This document shows positions 16,562 through 25,632 of a stretch of DNA of 64,000 nt, one piece after another. The first letter of the stretch is position 1. Every line of letters begins with the position of its first letter. Source of the DNA: Pacificimonas pallii (GTDB lineage: Bacteria > Pseudomonadota > Alphaproteobacteria > Sphingomonadales > Sphingomonadaceae); the NCBI RefSeq assembly GCF_019204005.1, contig NZ_JAGSPA010000002.1, positions 310,001 through 374,000 on the forward strand, written 5' to 3'. The translations under genes were made by a program, and so were the position numbers. The notes below the pieces were generated by a model that worked only from the letters and a program-made list of their open reading frames with translations, was not told the origin of the DNA and did not search any database.

Positions 16562-17125
16562 ATCCGACCGCCTCTTTCCCCACGGCGCGGGCCCACGCCC
16601 CCGCCATTCCAGGGACCGCGCTATAACGAATTCATCCAGGAACCGAAGGTCCGGGTGATTGACGATGAAGGCGAAAATCTGGGCGTCCTCTACACGAAGG
16701 AAGCGATAGATCAGGCAAAGGAGGCCGGACTGGACCTGGTGGTCGTCAGCCCGAATGCCGACCCGCCCGTGGCAAAATTCCTGGATGTCGGCAAATTCAA
16801 GTTCGAGGCCCAGAAAAAGGCGAATGCTGCGAAAAAGAAACAGAAACGTCAGGAAATCAAAGAGATAAAGATGCGCCCGAACATCGATGACCATGATTAT
16901 ATGGTCAAGATGAAGAAGGTGAACGAGTTCATCGATGACGGCGACAAGGTAAAGGTCACGCTGCGTTTCCGCGGCCGCGAAATGGCGCACCAGCAGCTGG
17001 GCATGGAGCTGCTCAATCGTGTGCAGGAAGACATGGCGGAGACCGCGAAGGTCGAGGCCTATCCGCGCCTGGAAGGCCGCCAGATGCTGATGGTGTTGGC
17101 GCCAAAGCCCAAGGGTCAGGCCTGA
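16559..17125 (+). CDS. infC: Translation initiation factor IF-3
   Basis: 188 residues from the ATT at 16559. The N-terminal domain contains [20 protein letters not shown] and [20 protein letters not shown], the Lys-rich linker [16 protein letters not shown] joins it to the C-terminal domain, and that domain contains [12 protein letters not shown] and [15 protein letters not shown], the 30S-binding surface. IF-3 binds the small subunit, blocks premature 50S joining and checks the start codon. The rare start codon lets IF-3 repress its own synthesis, as known in enterics; the same control is inferred here. A GC hairpin just after the stop (around 17136-17160) may be a terminator. Confidence 0.95.
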   Translation: MIRPPLSPRRGPTPPPFQGPRYNEFIQEPKVRVIDDEGENLGVLYTKEAIDQAKEAGLDLVVVSPNADPPVAKFLDVGKFKFEAQKKANAAKKKQKRQEIKEIKMRPNIDDHDYMVKMKKVNEFIDDGDKVKVTLRFRGREMAHQQLGMELLNRVQEDMAETAKVEAYPRLEGRQMLMVLAPKPKGQA

Positions 17126-17302
17126 TTCACCCGGTGGGCGCGGGGCACATCCTGCGCCCGGCGGTGCCGTCTGCTGCAAAACCGGCGCCGCGCCGATCCG
17201 CATTCGCGCTGAGCCGGGTTCGGCGCGGCGTTTGCGTGTCGGCATGGTGTCGTCGATGAGAATATATTAACGCTTCCGACAGGATCTATCGGGAGACTCA
17301 TC

Positions 17303-19207
17303 ATGCGCCATTCATATCTGGCCGCCGCGGCGGCGATTGTCTTTTCGGCAGGCGCGGCCTGTTCAGCCGTGAATGCCGCGCCGCCCCCGGATTTGGCATC
17401 GGTTGCCGAAACGGTGGACGCGCTGGCGCGGATGGACCGGGCTTATGGCGCGCGTTTTTCTCCCGATGGCACGCGGATTGCCTATCTCAGCAGTGAAAGC
17501 GGCAGCCCGCAAATATGGGTGACAACGCTGGCGACCGGCAAGAGCGTGCAGATCACCGACCTTGGCGACCCCATCGGTAATGTGCACTGGTCGCCTACGG
17601 GCAGCCGACTGGCCTATTCGGTCGCGCCGGGCGGCGGGCTGAATACGCAGATCTACGTCATCGAGGAGGATGCCGGTTCGGACGGGGCGTGGGGCGACGC
17701 GCGGCTGCTGACGCTGGGCGGGAATGACAATAATGGACTGGCAGGCTGGAGCGACGACGGCTCTGCGCTGCTGATCGACAGCAACCGGGACAATGCGGGC
17801 GCCCGCGATGCCGGACTGATTGACGTGGCGACGGGAGACTGGCGGCCGCTGGTCAGCAATAAAGGCCTGAACTGGATAACGGACGAGCGCGGCGATGTCG
17901 TGCTGGCGGCCCGCCTGCTTGGGCGCGGCGACAGCAATCTTTACGCCATTGACGTGAACAGCGGTGCGGAGGCCCTGCTGACGCCGCATGACGGCAAGGC
18001 GGAAAGCTGGGCCGGTGCGATCGCGGCGGACGGCGAGACTGCGTATCTGCTTTCGAACGTCGGACGCGACCGGCATGCCTTTGGGTCCGTGCCGCTATCC
18101 GGACCGGGTGAGGGCGGTATCACCTATTTCGCGGTGCGGGACGATGCGGTCGCGGAGAATATGCTGCTATCGGACGACGGGACGACCATGGCGCTGCTCT
18201 GGAATGCGGGCGGACGTAGCGAGCTGGTCCTGCGCGATGCGGCGACCGGGACGTCGCGGACCGTCGAAGGGCTGGAGGTCGACACGATCGGCCTCAATGA
18301 TTTCTCGGCAGATGCGTCGACACTGCTGATTTCCGCATCGGCGGCAAACCGGCCAACGGACATCTATGCCGTCACCGTGGCGGACGCCTCTGTACGGCGG
18401 CTGACGCAAAGCGCGCATGACGGTGTGGATCTGGCGGCGCTCGTTCGCCCTGAACTGATCACCTATCAGGCGCATGACGGGCTGGAGCTGTCAGGCTGGC
18501 TGTATCGTCCGGCAGGCCTGGAAGGTCCCATGCCGCTGGTATTCAGCTATCATGGCGGGCCGGAGGGACAGGCGCGTCCAACATCCTACGCGGCGATTCA
18601 GGCGCTGGCGGCGAGCGGGATTGCGGTGTTCGCTCCGAATGTCCGCGGCTCGAGCGGTTTTGGCAAGGCGTTCATGGCGATGGATGACCGCGGCAAACGC
18701 GTGGACGGCGTGCGCGATATCGAATCGACGACGAATGCGCTTGTCGAGATAGGCATCGCCGACCCGGAGCGTCTCGGCATCATGGGCGGCAGCTATGGCG
18801 GTTATATGGTGATGGCCGGTGTAACGGAGTTCCCGGACATGTTCGCGGCGGGTGTGAATCTGTTCGGCATCGTCAATTTCGAAAGTTTCTTTCGCGAGAC
18901 GGAGCCATGGATGGCGGCGATTTCGACGACGGAATATGGCGACCCGGCGACCGAAGCGGACATGCTGCGCGCGCTGTCGCCAATCCACAAGCTCGACCGG
19001 ATCACGACGCCCCTGCTGGTGCAGCACGGCGCGAATGATACCAATGTTCCCGTCGTCGAGGCGGAGCAGATCGTCGCGTCGCTGCAGGCGCGCGGTGTGG
19101 ATGTGAAATACACGCTGTTCCCCGACGAAGGGCATGGCTGGCGCAAGGAAGAAAATCGCGTGCGATCAACAACCGAGATCGTCAGCTTCTTTGCGGAGCA
19201 TCTTTAA
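17303..19207 (+). CDS. S9-family prolyl oligopeptidase-type peptidase
   Basis: 634 residues with a signal peptide (…AAAAAIVFSAG), an N-terminal beta-propeller made of WD/TolB-like blades (FSPDGTRIAYLS, WSPTGSRLAYS) to about residue 380, then an alpha/beta-hydrolase domain. The catalytic triad is visible: Ser497 in GGSYGGY, Asp579 in HGANDTNVP and His611 in DEGHGW. It should cleave short peptides in the periplasm. There is a cysteine at 20, but the sequence before it is a poor lipobox, so simple secretion (cleavage near VNA-A) is more likely. Monocistronic; convergent with the next gene. Confidence 0.92.
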   Translation: MRHSYLAAAAAIVFSAGAACSAVNAAPPPDLASVAETVDALARMDRAYGARFSPDGTRIAYLSSESGSPQIWVTTLATGKSVQITDLGDPIGNVHWSPTGSRLAYSVAPGGGLNTQIYVIEEDAGSDGAWGDARLLTLGGNDNNGLAGWSDDGSALLIDSNRDNAGARDAGLIDVATGDWRPLVSNKGLNWITDERGDVVLAARLLGRGDSNLYAIDVNSGAEALLTPHDGKAESWAGAIAADGETAYLLSNVGRDRHAFGSVPLSGPGEGGITYFAVRDDAVAENMLLSDDGTTMALLWNAGGRSELVLRDAATGTSRTVEGLEVDTIGLNDFSADASTLLISASAANRPTDIYAVTVADASVRRLTQSAHDGVDLAALVRPELITYQAHDGLELSGWLYRPAGLEGPMPLVFSYHGGPEGQARPTSYAAIQALAASGIAVFAPNVRGSSGFGKAFMAMDDRGKRVDGVRDIESTTNALVEIGIADPERLGIMGGSYGGYMVMAGVTEFPDMFAAGVNLFGIVNFESFFRETEPWMAAISTTEYGDPATEADMLRALSPIHKLDRITTPLLVQHGANDTNVPVVEAEQIVASLQARGVDVKYTLFPDEGHGWRKEENRVRSTTEIVSFFAEHL

Positions 19208-19277
19208 GCGGGGGGCCTGGAGCAGCTCTCCCGACTTCTTCTTTGCCGGTTTGGTTCGGGCGCGGGGGCATGTGCCG

Positions 19278-20108
19278 CTACCAGTCCGCTTCGGTGCTGC
19301 GCAGCGGCAAGGCGAGCGCCTTTGCGGCGATGAGATCGTCCGGATAGCCCGCAACGCCTATGCGGATCGCGTCGGCCGGAATGTCCAGCCGGAAGCTGCC
19401 GTGTATCCTGTCCCATAAACTGAACCCGCTCGACCAGTTGCTGTCGGTCGCATCGCGGCGGGCCATGTGATGAATGCCGTGCATGCGCGGCGTTGTCAGA
19501 ACCGCCGCAAGACCGCGCTCCCACGCCAGCGGCAGGCGGATATTGGCATGGTGAAACAAGACATTGGCAAGGAACCAGCCGTTCCAGCGCGCATCCGTTC
19601 TGGCATCGGGGCCGATGATGACGATCATCGCCGCGCGCATCGGCGCGGACACAAGCTGGTCGGCGGCATGGAAACGGACGGCGGTCGACATATCGAGGTC
19701 GAGATCCACATGATGCACGCGGTGCAGCCGCCACAGGCCATCAATCTCGTGCGTGGCCCGGTGCCACCAGTACATCGCCCAGTCGAGCAGCAGGAACGCA
19801 GCCGGCGCCCGCAGACCGCGGGGCAGGTGCCGGACCAGGCCGTACCGTCCGGCGTCATGGTAAAGCAGCGGCCGCAGACCATGTTTCTGCACCAGCGACG
19901 AGGCGAGCATGCTGCCGATGCCGAGCGCGATATTGGTCAACTGCCGCCCCTCGCGCCGCAGCCGCGGTCTGCGCAGGGGCCGCCTGTCCTCGGATTTCAG
20001 GGCGTAGGCAAGCGCCGCCGCCGCGCCGCCCAGAACGAGGGCCGCGCCCAGCCTTTGCCAGCCGGTCCCGCGGGGCTGCCGCTCCGTCTGTGCCGTGATT
20101 GCGTTCAT
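19278..20108 (-). CDS. Fatty acid hydroxylase/sterol desaturase-superfamily membrane protein 1
   Basis: 276 residues from ATG 20108. The histidine boxes of the di-iron hydroxylase superfamily are all present: HRATHE (HX3H), HRVHH (HX2HH) and HGIHH (HX2HH), set between hydrophobic segments such as FLLLDWAMYWW. Such proteins use O2 and two irons to hydroxylate or desaturate lipids (fatty acids, carotenoids, sterols) in the inner membrane; the substrate cannot be told. A longer reading to 20306 lacks conserved features. A second member of the superfamily lies just upstream on the same strand; they are not close copies. Confidence 0.87.
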   Translation of the reverse strand: MNAITAQTERQPRGTGWQRLGAALVLGGAAAALAYALKSEDRRPLRRPRLRREGRQLTNIALGIGSMLASSLVQKHGLRPLLYHDAGRYGLVRHLPRGLRAPAAFLLLDWAMYWWHRATHEIDGLWRLHRVHHVDLDLDMSTAVRFHAADQLVSAPMRAAMIVIIGPDARTDARWNGWFLANVLFHHANIRLPLAWERGLAAVLTTPRMHGIHHMARRDATDSNWSSGFSLWDRIHGSFRLDIPADAIRIGVAGYPDDLIAAKALALPLRSTEADW

Positions 20109-20463
20109 ATGTCCCTGCCTAGCAGGGCCGTGCCCGGGTAGTACCGTGAAAAAGACGGGTGTAACCGCCGACGGCGCAGGCGCCGCGCGGCGCAATTTTC
20201 GAAACTGCAAATGATATGCTGGGTCATGTCTACAATCGGTCGCGGTCGGAAATGAGACGAATCTTGGCCATGAAGCCACAACTATTGAGCGGCCAAAACT
20301 CTCCATTTGATAACGACAAAACCATGGAATACTACCTCAGCCTTGTCGCACTTGCTTCAGTTAAATCATGGATACTTCCTTGTTAACAAAATCCAGAATT
20401 TGCGTTCAACTCATTGCGCCATAAACGGGGTTCCGCAATGACAGGAAACGCGGCTGTCATCCA
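20109..20463. other. Intergenic region between the two hydroxylase genes
   Basis: About 355 bases, AT-richer than the flanks. A 38-codon plus-strand ORF (20270-20386, MKPQLLSGQNSPF…) is present but has no ribosome site or family resemblance. It probably carries the promoter of the downstream hydroxylase gene. No RNA gene recognised. Confidence 0.35.
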
Positions 20464-21339
20464 TCACGCATCGTCCGGCTTGAAATAGGCCGGTCGCCAA
20501 GACAATCGCCCGAAACAGATGCGCAACCGGTCGCCCCATGTTCGGCACTTGCGCATGTCGCGCAGGACATTGCGGTATTCAATGAAGTTGATGGTGACCG
20601 GATTGTTGCTGTCGATGTTTTCGGTCAGGCCATAAATGACCTCATCTTCCTCCCGCTGGAATGTACCGAACAGCTTGTCCCAGATGATCAGTACGCCGCC
20701 GTAATTCTTGTCGAGATATTTGCGATTCGATCCGTGATGGACCCGGTGGACGGATGGTGTGTTGAACACGTCGTCGAGCCAGCCCAGTTTGCGGATTTGT
20801 TCGGTATGAACCCAATGCTGATACTGGGCCACGAGGATCAGGCCGATGACCGCCTGAAACGGATTGAACCCCAGCAGGATCATCGGGATCAGGAATATCC
20901 ACTCAAACAGGCCCTCGACCCAGCTCAGGCGGAAACCGACTGTCAGATTATAATCCTCCGAAGAATGGTGGACCGAGTGGCTGGCCCAGAGAATGCGATG
21001 TTCGTGCTCCATCCGGTGCAGCCAGTAATAGGTGAAGTCGGCCGCGATGAACGCCAGCACCCATGTCCACCACGTCATCGGAATTTCCCAGGGAATCAAC
21101 CAGTATACAGGGAGCAGGCCGATAATGCCGATGGAAGCGAAAACGGTTCCTTCCAGAACCTGACCAACCACGAAGATCGCGCAATTGGCAGCCGTATCCT
21201 TCCATCGGCGCTCCTTATGCGTGACCAGGTCGAGAATCACCTCACCGATCGTCAGGGCGAGATTTATCAGGAAAATCGTGCCGATAATCGTCAGCAGCGA
21301 CGATGTCTCAAAAAGGCGAAGAAGCGCCTCAACGGTCAT
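20464..21339 (-). CDS. Fatty acid hydroxylase/sterol desaturase-superfamily membrane protein 2
   Basis: 291 residues with four or more membrane segments and the histidine boxes HRMEHEH, HSVHHSSEDYN and HRVHHGSNRKYLDKNYGG, the last being typical of the sterol desaturase family of bacteria. The motif order and length fit an intact di-iron lipid hydroxylase or desaturase. It is divergent from tetR, with the probable TetR operator between them, so it is likely a target of that regulator together with the hydrolase/ABC operon. Confidence 0.9.
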   Translation of the reverse strand: MTVEALLRLFETSSLLTIIGTIFLINLALTIGEVILDLVTHKERRWKDTAANCAIFVVGQVLEGTVFASIGIIGLLPVYWLIPWEIPMTWWTWVLAFIAADFTYYWLHRMEHEHRILWASHSVHHSSEDYNLTVGFRLSWVEGLFEWIFLIPMILLGFNPFQAVIGLILVAQYQHWVHTEQIRKLGWLDDVFNTPSVHRVHHGSNRKYLDKNYGGVLIIWDKLFGTFQREEDEVIYGLTENIDSNNPVTINFIEYRNVLRDMRKCRTWGDRLRICFGRLSWRPAYFKPDDA

Positions 21340-21433
21340 AACAAGCCTCCCAACGGTAGCAGAATTAAGGGAGAGGGGCCGGAATAATTATATTTGTGCG
21401 TTTCCATCATTCCATAGTCCTGCTATCACGCCG

Positions 21434-21452
21434 GTGAACGTTCGTTCGTTCA
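21434..21452. promoter_or_regulatory. Probable TetR operator between hydroxylase 2 and tetR
   Basis: The divergent gap contains GTGAACGTTCGTTCGTTCA. It has overlapping GAACGTTC/GTTC repeats and partial dyad symmetry (GAACGTTC is itself a palindrome), as TetR-family operators often show. It lies ~40 bases before the tetR start and ~95 bases before the hydroxylase start. Confidence 0.55.
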
Positions 21453-21490
21453 TTTAAACTAAATGCGCAGATTTGGAGAAAGAGGTCAAC

Positions 21491-22096
21491 ATGGAAGATG
21501 GCGAACCGAAGCGGACCAGACGCGATGCGACGACGAGGGCGCGCCGTGCGCTGCTGATCGAGACCGCAATCGCCTGCTTCGTCGAACAGGGCATCGCCCG
21601 CACGGGAATGCGTGACATCGCCAAGAAAGCGGGGGTCAGCGTCGGAAACCTCTATAATCATTTTCCGGGACGTGACGATCTGATCGCCGAAATCGCGAGG
21701 ATCGAAACGGCGGATCTGGCAGATGTGGTGACACAGGTTGCGCGGTGCGCCGATGCGCATGACGCCATCGATAGTTTCGTTGAAAGCTACTTCCTTTACT
21801 GCGCCGATCCAATATCGGCGGTGCTGACGGTCGAGATCACATCGGAGGCCCTGCGCAATCCCGCGATTGACGCGCTTTTCAGCGGCAGTCGGGCGCTGCT
21901 GGTCGATACGCTGGCAACGCTTATTACAGGCTGCGGGTGGCGGGAAACGCAGGCACCGGCGCAAGCGGCTCTGATCCTCGACACCATTGAAGGGTCTGCC
22001 TTGCGTGTCGGGCTGACCGGGGAAAAGCCTGGAAAACGCGACACGAAAGCGCTGATTTCGTTCGTGCGCCGCGCCTTGGCGCTGGAAGGGAACTGA
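21491..22096 (+). CDS. TetR/AcrR-family transcriptional regulator
   Basis: 201 residues from ATG 21491, which has AGAGG five bases upstream (a TTG at 21473 in the same frame is less likely). The N-terminal helix-turn-helix spans about residues 30-65 (GMRDIAKKAGVSVGNLYNHF), the usual TetR signature. The remaining ~130 residues form the ligand/dimer domain. It probably represses its own operon and the divergent hydroxylase through the GAACGTTCGTTC site. The ligand is unknown; genes beside it suggest a lipid or ester. The next gene begins two bases after its stop. Confidence 0.9.
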   Translation: MEDGEPKRTRRDATTRARRALLIETAIACFVEQGIARTGMRDIAKKAGVSVGNLYNHFPGRDDLIAEIARIETADLADVVTQVARCADAHDAIDSFVESYFLYCADPISAVLTVEITSEALRNPAIDALFSGSRALLVDTLATLITGCGWRETQAPAQAALILDTIEGSALRVGLTGEKPGKRDTKALISFVRRALALEGN

Positions 22097-22097
22097 T

Positions 22098-23165
22098 ATG
22101 CGCCGCCTGACTCTCGCCGCCATCGGTCTTGCGGTTCTGGTGGTGATCGGTTCCGTGATAATCCTCGCTTTTTCACGCATTGCCGATTTCGAACTTTCGC
22201 AGGGCGAACGGCAGACCGTGTCGTTCTCCCAAGGTGGCAACGCGTTGGAAGGAACGCTGATAACCGCCTCGGAAGATGGCCCGGTCGTGCTTCTGGTCCA
22301 CGGTGACGGGCCACAGGACCGCTGGTCCGGCAGTGGCTATCTACCGCTCGTCAACACGCTGCTGGACGAGGGGATTTCGGTGTTCAGCTGGGACAAGCCC
22401 GGCGTGGGCGCGTCCACGGGCAACTGGCTTCATCAGTCCATGCAGGACCGTGCCGATGAAACGGTTGCCGCTCTTAAAGCGCTTCGGCGGATGCCGGGTT
22501 ATGAACATAGACGCATTGGTTTGCTGGGGTTTTCTCAAGCGGGCTGGGTCTTGCCGCGTGTGCCTGCGCGCACCGACGATGCGGCATTTCTGGTCCTGAT
22601 GGGCGGGGCGATCGATTGGCAGGATCAGGGCCGCTACTATGCGACAATGAGGCTGACGCGCGAAGGCCGGACGCCTGAGGAAATCGCAGCGGAAATCTCC
22701 AGGCAGGCGGCGGCGAGCCGTGCCTGGTTCGAAAGCGATGCGACTTATCAGGAATATTTTTCTGCCGAACGCGCCGCCGGTCGTTCGGCAGAACAAGTCC
22801 TTTCCGAAGACAGGTTCGGTTTCGCCCGGCTGAACCACAATGAGGACGCCCGTAGCGATATTGCCGGACTGCCTCTGCCCGTGCTGGTGCTGTCAGGGGC
22901 AGAGGATCTGAACGCGGACCCTCAGGAAACGGTATCCACCTATAGATCGATACGGGAAGGGGGGCATCCGCTCAGCCGGTTCCGCGTCGTGCCGGATGCG
23001 ACCCACTCCCTGTTTTCGGCAAGGTGGTACAATTATCAACGCCCCGATCAATGGCCCCTTACGGCACAGGCAAGATTCGTTCTGTCGGGCCGCAATGCCT
23101 ATCAGGGCGATGTTCTTGAAACGGTGACGGACTGGATTGTCGCCGCGTCCCAAGACATGCCGTGA
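22098..23165 (+). CDS. Membrane-anchored alpha/beta-hydrolase
   Basis: 355 residues. An N-terminal hydrophobic helix (AIGLAVLVVIGSVIILAF) serves as signal anchor, followed by a hydrolase fold with oxyanion region LVHGDGPQDR, nucleophile elbow GFSQAG, acid region LSGAEDLNAD and His in VPDATHSLF. This is the arrangement of serine esterases/acyl-hydrolases of the DUF/BAAT-like type. It probably acts at the periplasmic face of the inner membrane. GGAAGGGAAC upstream of the ATG; its stop overlaps the GTG of the next gene (GTGA), so the two are translationally coupled within the tetR operon. Confidence 0.87.
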   Translation: MRRLTLAAIGLAVLVVIGSVIILAFSRIADFELSQGERQTVSFSQGGNALEGTLITASEDGPVVLLVHGDGPQDRWSGSGYLPLVNTLLDEGISVFSWDKPGVGASTGNWLHQSMQDRADETVAALKALRRMPGYEHRRIGLLGFSQAGWVLPRVPARTDDAAFLVLMGGAIDWQDQGRYYATMRLTREGRTPEEIAAEISRQAAASRAWFESDATYQEYFSAERAAGRSAEQVLSEDRFGFARLNHNEDARSDIAGLPLPVLVLSGAEDLNADPQETVSTYRSIREGGHPLSRFRVVPDATHSLFSARWYNYQRPDQWPLTAQARFVLSGRNAYQGDVLETVTDWIVAASQDMP

Positions 23166-24016
23166 TCCTGAAGGATGGCCCGATCACGATTCCGGTGCTC
23201 CTGAGCAGTTTCTGGCGTCGTATCGGTCTGACATGGGTGCTGACCCTGTTCGAGACGGCCCTTACCGCCTTTGTCCCGCTTTTCATCGGGTTCGCCATTG
23301 ACGGCTTGCTGGCCCAGAACATGGCGGCGCTGTGGCGACTTGTTCTGGTGCTGGCAGCCCTGATCGGGGTCAGCGTCGCTCGCCGCGCCTATGATACCCG
23401 CGTGTTCGGCACTGTGCGGGTCGAGGCGGGAAAAGCGCAGGTGGCCCGTTCGCCGGAACTGCCGGTCTCTACGCTGAACGCTCGTCTTGGCATGGGGCGC
23501 GAACTGGTCGATTTTCTCGAAAACGATCTGCCGCTGGTGATGGCGGCGCTGGTCCAGCTCGTGGTCTCAATCGCCTTATTATATGCGTTCGGCCCGATGC
23601 TGGCTTTGGCCGGCGCGGTGGCCGTTATCGCGATGCTGCTGATCTACGTCCTGTTCCATCACCGGTTCTACCGGCTGAATGGGCGTCTGAACCAGCAAAT
23701 CGAACGCCAGGTCCGCATTATCGATATCCGCGAGCCGCATCGGCTGCTTTCACACCTGTCGCATCTGCGCAGGATCGAGATCCGTCTGTCCGACACGGAG
23801 TCCATCCTTTACGGCGCAATATTCATCATTCTTCTGGGCCTCGTGGTGTTCAACCTCTGGTATGCGGCCACGGCTTTGCCCATCACGACCGGCGCGATCT
23901 TCTCCATCGTCGCCTATTCGTGGGAATTTGTGGACTCAGCGCTCGCGCTTCCGGTCACCCTGCAGGGATGGTCGCGGCTGTCGGAGATATCAAGGCGGAT
24001 CAATTCTTTGGCCTGA
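23162..24016 (+). CDS. ABC exporter six-helix membrane domain without ATPase
   Basis: 284 residues with about five to six hydrophobic segments and the general layout of an ABC transporter transmembrane region (substrate-translocation domain, e.g. FIGFAIDGLLAQNMAALWRLV and SWEFVDSALALPVTLQGW). The frame stops before any Walker A or LSGGQ motif, and none follows in the window. Such 'ABC six-transmembrane-domain' proteins are known as stand-alone genes; whether this one pairs with a distant ATPase is unknown. GTG start overlapping the hydrolase stop. A perfect inverted repeat lies after the stop. Confidence 0.8.
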   Translation: MILKDGPITIPVLLSSFWRRIGLTWVLTLFETALTAFVPLFIGFAIDGLLAQNMAALWRLVLVLAALIGVSVARRAYDTRVFGTVRVEAGKAQVARSPELPVSTLNARLGMGRELVDFLENDLPLVMAALVQLVVSIALLYAFGPMLALAGAVAVIAMLLIYVLFHHRFYRLNGRLNQQIERQVRIIDIREPHRLLSHLSHLRRIEIRLSDTESILYGAIFIILLGLVVFNLWYAATALPITTGAIFSIVAYSWEFVDSALALPVTLQGWSRLSEISRRINSLA

Positions 24017-24089
24017 CGCTTCCCAAACTCCGGGTGCTTGCCCTGATCGTCATCATCCTGAAAAAAGACCGCAGGATCCGACATGCATG

Positions 24090-24121
24090 TTTCCGGGAAG
24101 GCGCGCCGGCTTTCCCGGAAA
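24090..24121. terminator. Perfect 10-bp inverted repeat between convergent genes
   Basis: TTTCCGGGAA (24090-24099) and TTCCCGGAAA (24112-24121) form a perfect stem with a 12-base GC-rich loop, between the ABC-domain gene and creD, which end towards each other. There is no good U-run; a bidirectional terminator or a protein site is possible. Confidence 0.5.
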
Positions 24122-24129
24122 GACGACCG

Positions 24130-25452
24130 CTATATCTCCTGCCCGATATTTCGGGTGGCGTACATGAGGGCGGCGAGGGCCGCGAGCAGCATGACGCTGC
24201 CGACCAGGAGCGCGGATTCCTCAAGGCCCAGAAGGGCGTACATACCCGCGTACAGTATCGCGATGATGCCCCCGAGCAGCGCGGCGCGTCCGCGGTTTCC
24301 GGTGACGGCGGCGGTGTAAAGCGTGATCATCGCCGTCAATATACCCGCGGCCAGAACATAGGCCGGGAGCAGGGATATGTGCTCCGATAGCGATGTCAGC
24401 AGCAGGAAGAACTGCACCAGGGCAAGACCGACCAGGCCGTAGCCCAGAAGCGGCATCGCGCGGCCGCCGATGACGTCGAACAGGAAATATGCGGTGAAGG
24501 TGAGCGCGATGAACAGGACGCCGTACTTCACCGCGCGGCCGAGCTGCCCATAGAGGTCGACGGGCTCGACAAGGGCGACGCTCGCGATTTCCTGCGCGCG
24601 CATGTCGATCCGGTCATGGCGCATATAAGCGAGCCGTGTACCTGTGGAGAGGTTCGATGCGCTCCAGCTGGCGGTGAAGCCATCCTCTGAGATGGTCGCC
24701 GCCGCGGGCGCGATATTCCGAAAGCTGGGATGCGGCCATGTGCTGGACACCGACGCGGTGACGTTGCGGCCGGTGGCGGAAAAGCCGATTTGCCTGCTGC
24801 CCTTCACCGCCAGCGCGACATTCACCCCGATGTCGGCGGCGGGCGCGTCGGTCAGGCCCATGGGCGCGCTGAGAAACCCCTCCGCCTTGTCGGTTCCCGG
24901 AAATCCGGGTTCCACATCCACCGGACGTCCATCGATGGTGACAAGCGGGATACGGGCAAGACTGCGCGGCTCCGCCACGCGAAACACGATGCGGGCCTCG
25001 TTCCAGCGGACTCCGTCCGCGTCCAGTTTCAGGGAGGCCGGCAGTTCTCCCGACCAGCGCACGTCCGTGTCGACGGCGGCGGTGTATACCGGCACGTCAA
25101 AGAGCGAACGCCGCTTGATTTGGGGGTCCAGAACGGCGTTTATCCGTACATCCTGCGCGGCCAGGTGCAGATAGCGGGTCACGAGATAGGACTGCGCGAC
25201 GAACGTGCCATCCGCCTGCTTCACATCCCGCGTCCGGCGCTCCGAATAAGGTACGACCATGAACGGGGTCTGCACGACCTGCAGCCCACCCCAACTGCGC
25301 GCGATGTCGTTTTCGACCTGCTGCGCGGTGCTTTGCCGCTCCCAGATGATCAGGTGAACGAAGAACATCAGAATGGCGAGGGCGGCGGCGATGAGGCCAA
25401 TTTTGAAAAGGCGGCGGCCAAGATCGGGCGCTGCAACGGTCTGCTCTGTCAT
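24130..25452 (-). CDS. creD: CreD-family inner membrane protein
   Basis: 440 residues. One N-terminal helix (LIAAALAILMFFVHLIIW), a ~270-residue periplasmic domain with the family's VPYSERRT, DVPVYTAAV and NVALAVKGSRQIGF segments, then five to six C-terminal helices starting at about LGRAVKYGVLFIALTF. In E. coli CreD is the product of the CreBC regulon and affects envelope integrity and tolerance to colicin and beta-lactams. No creBC is nearby, so its control here is unknown. Divergent from an XRE regulator. Complete length for the family. Confidence 0.9.
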   Translation of the reverse strand: MTEQTVAAPDLGRRLFKIGLIAAALAILMFFVHLIIWERQSTAQQVENDIARSWGGLQVVQTPFMVVPYSERRTRDVKQADGTFVAQSYLVTRYLHLAAQDVRINAVLDPQIKRRSLFDVPVYTAAVDTDVRWSGELPASLKLDADGVRWNEARIVFRVAEPRSLARIPLVTIDGRPVDVEPGFPGTDKAEGFLSAPMGLTDAPAADIGVNVALAVKGSRQIGFSATGRNVTASVSSTWPHPSFRNIAPAAATISEDGFTASWSASNLSTGTRLAYMRHDRIDMRAQEIASVALVEPVDLYGQLGRAVKYGVLFIALTFTAYFLFDVIGGRAMPLLGYGLVGLALVQFFLLLTSLSEHISLLPAYVLAAGILTAMITLYTAAVTGNRGRAALLGGIIAILYAGMYALLGLEESALLVGSVMLLAALAALMYATRNIGQEI

Positions 25453-25632
25453 ACATCATCTTCCTTCCATGGTGATGGTGCTCAGCTTCGGGCATTCCCT
25501 GCCCGGCATGCCAGCGGCGATGTTCGCCAACCGCCCGCGGCGTGCGCACGCCAGGCGCTTGCAGGGTGCGGGCAGGTGGGCTTATGTGCGCATTTGTACG
25601 GCCTTAGAGGGAGACCGGGCATCACCGAGGAT

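Noticed and set aside
20270-20386. 38-codon plus-strand ORF between the two hydroxylase genes
   Set aside because: Too short, without ribosome site or conserved features; listed only as part of the intergenic description.
24730-25632. Upstream half of a long plus-strand frame leading into the XRE gene
   Set aside because: It is antisense to creD and has no conserved residues; the DNA-binding domain begins at the ATG at 25633.
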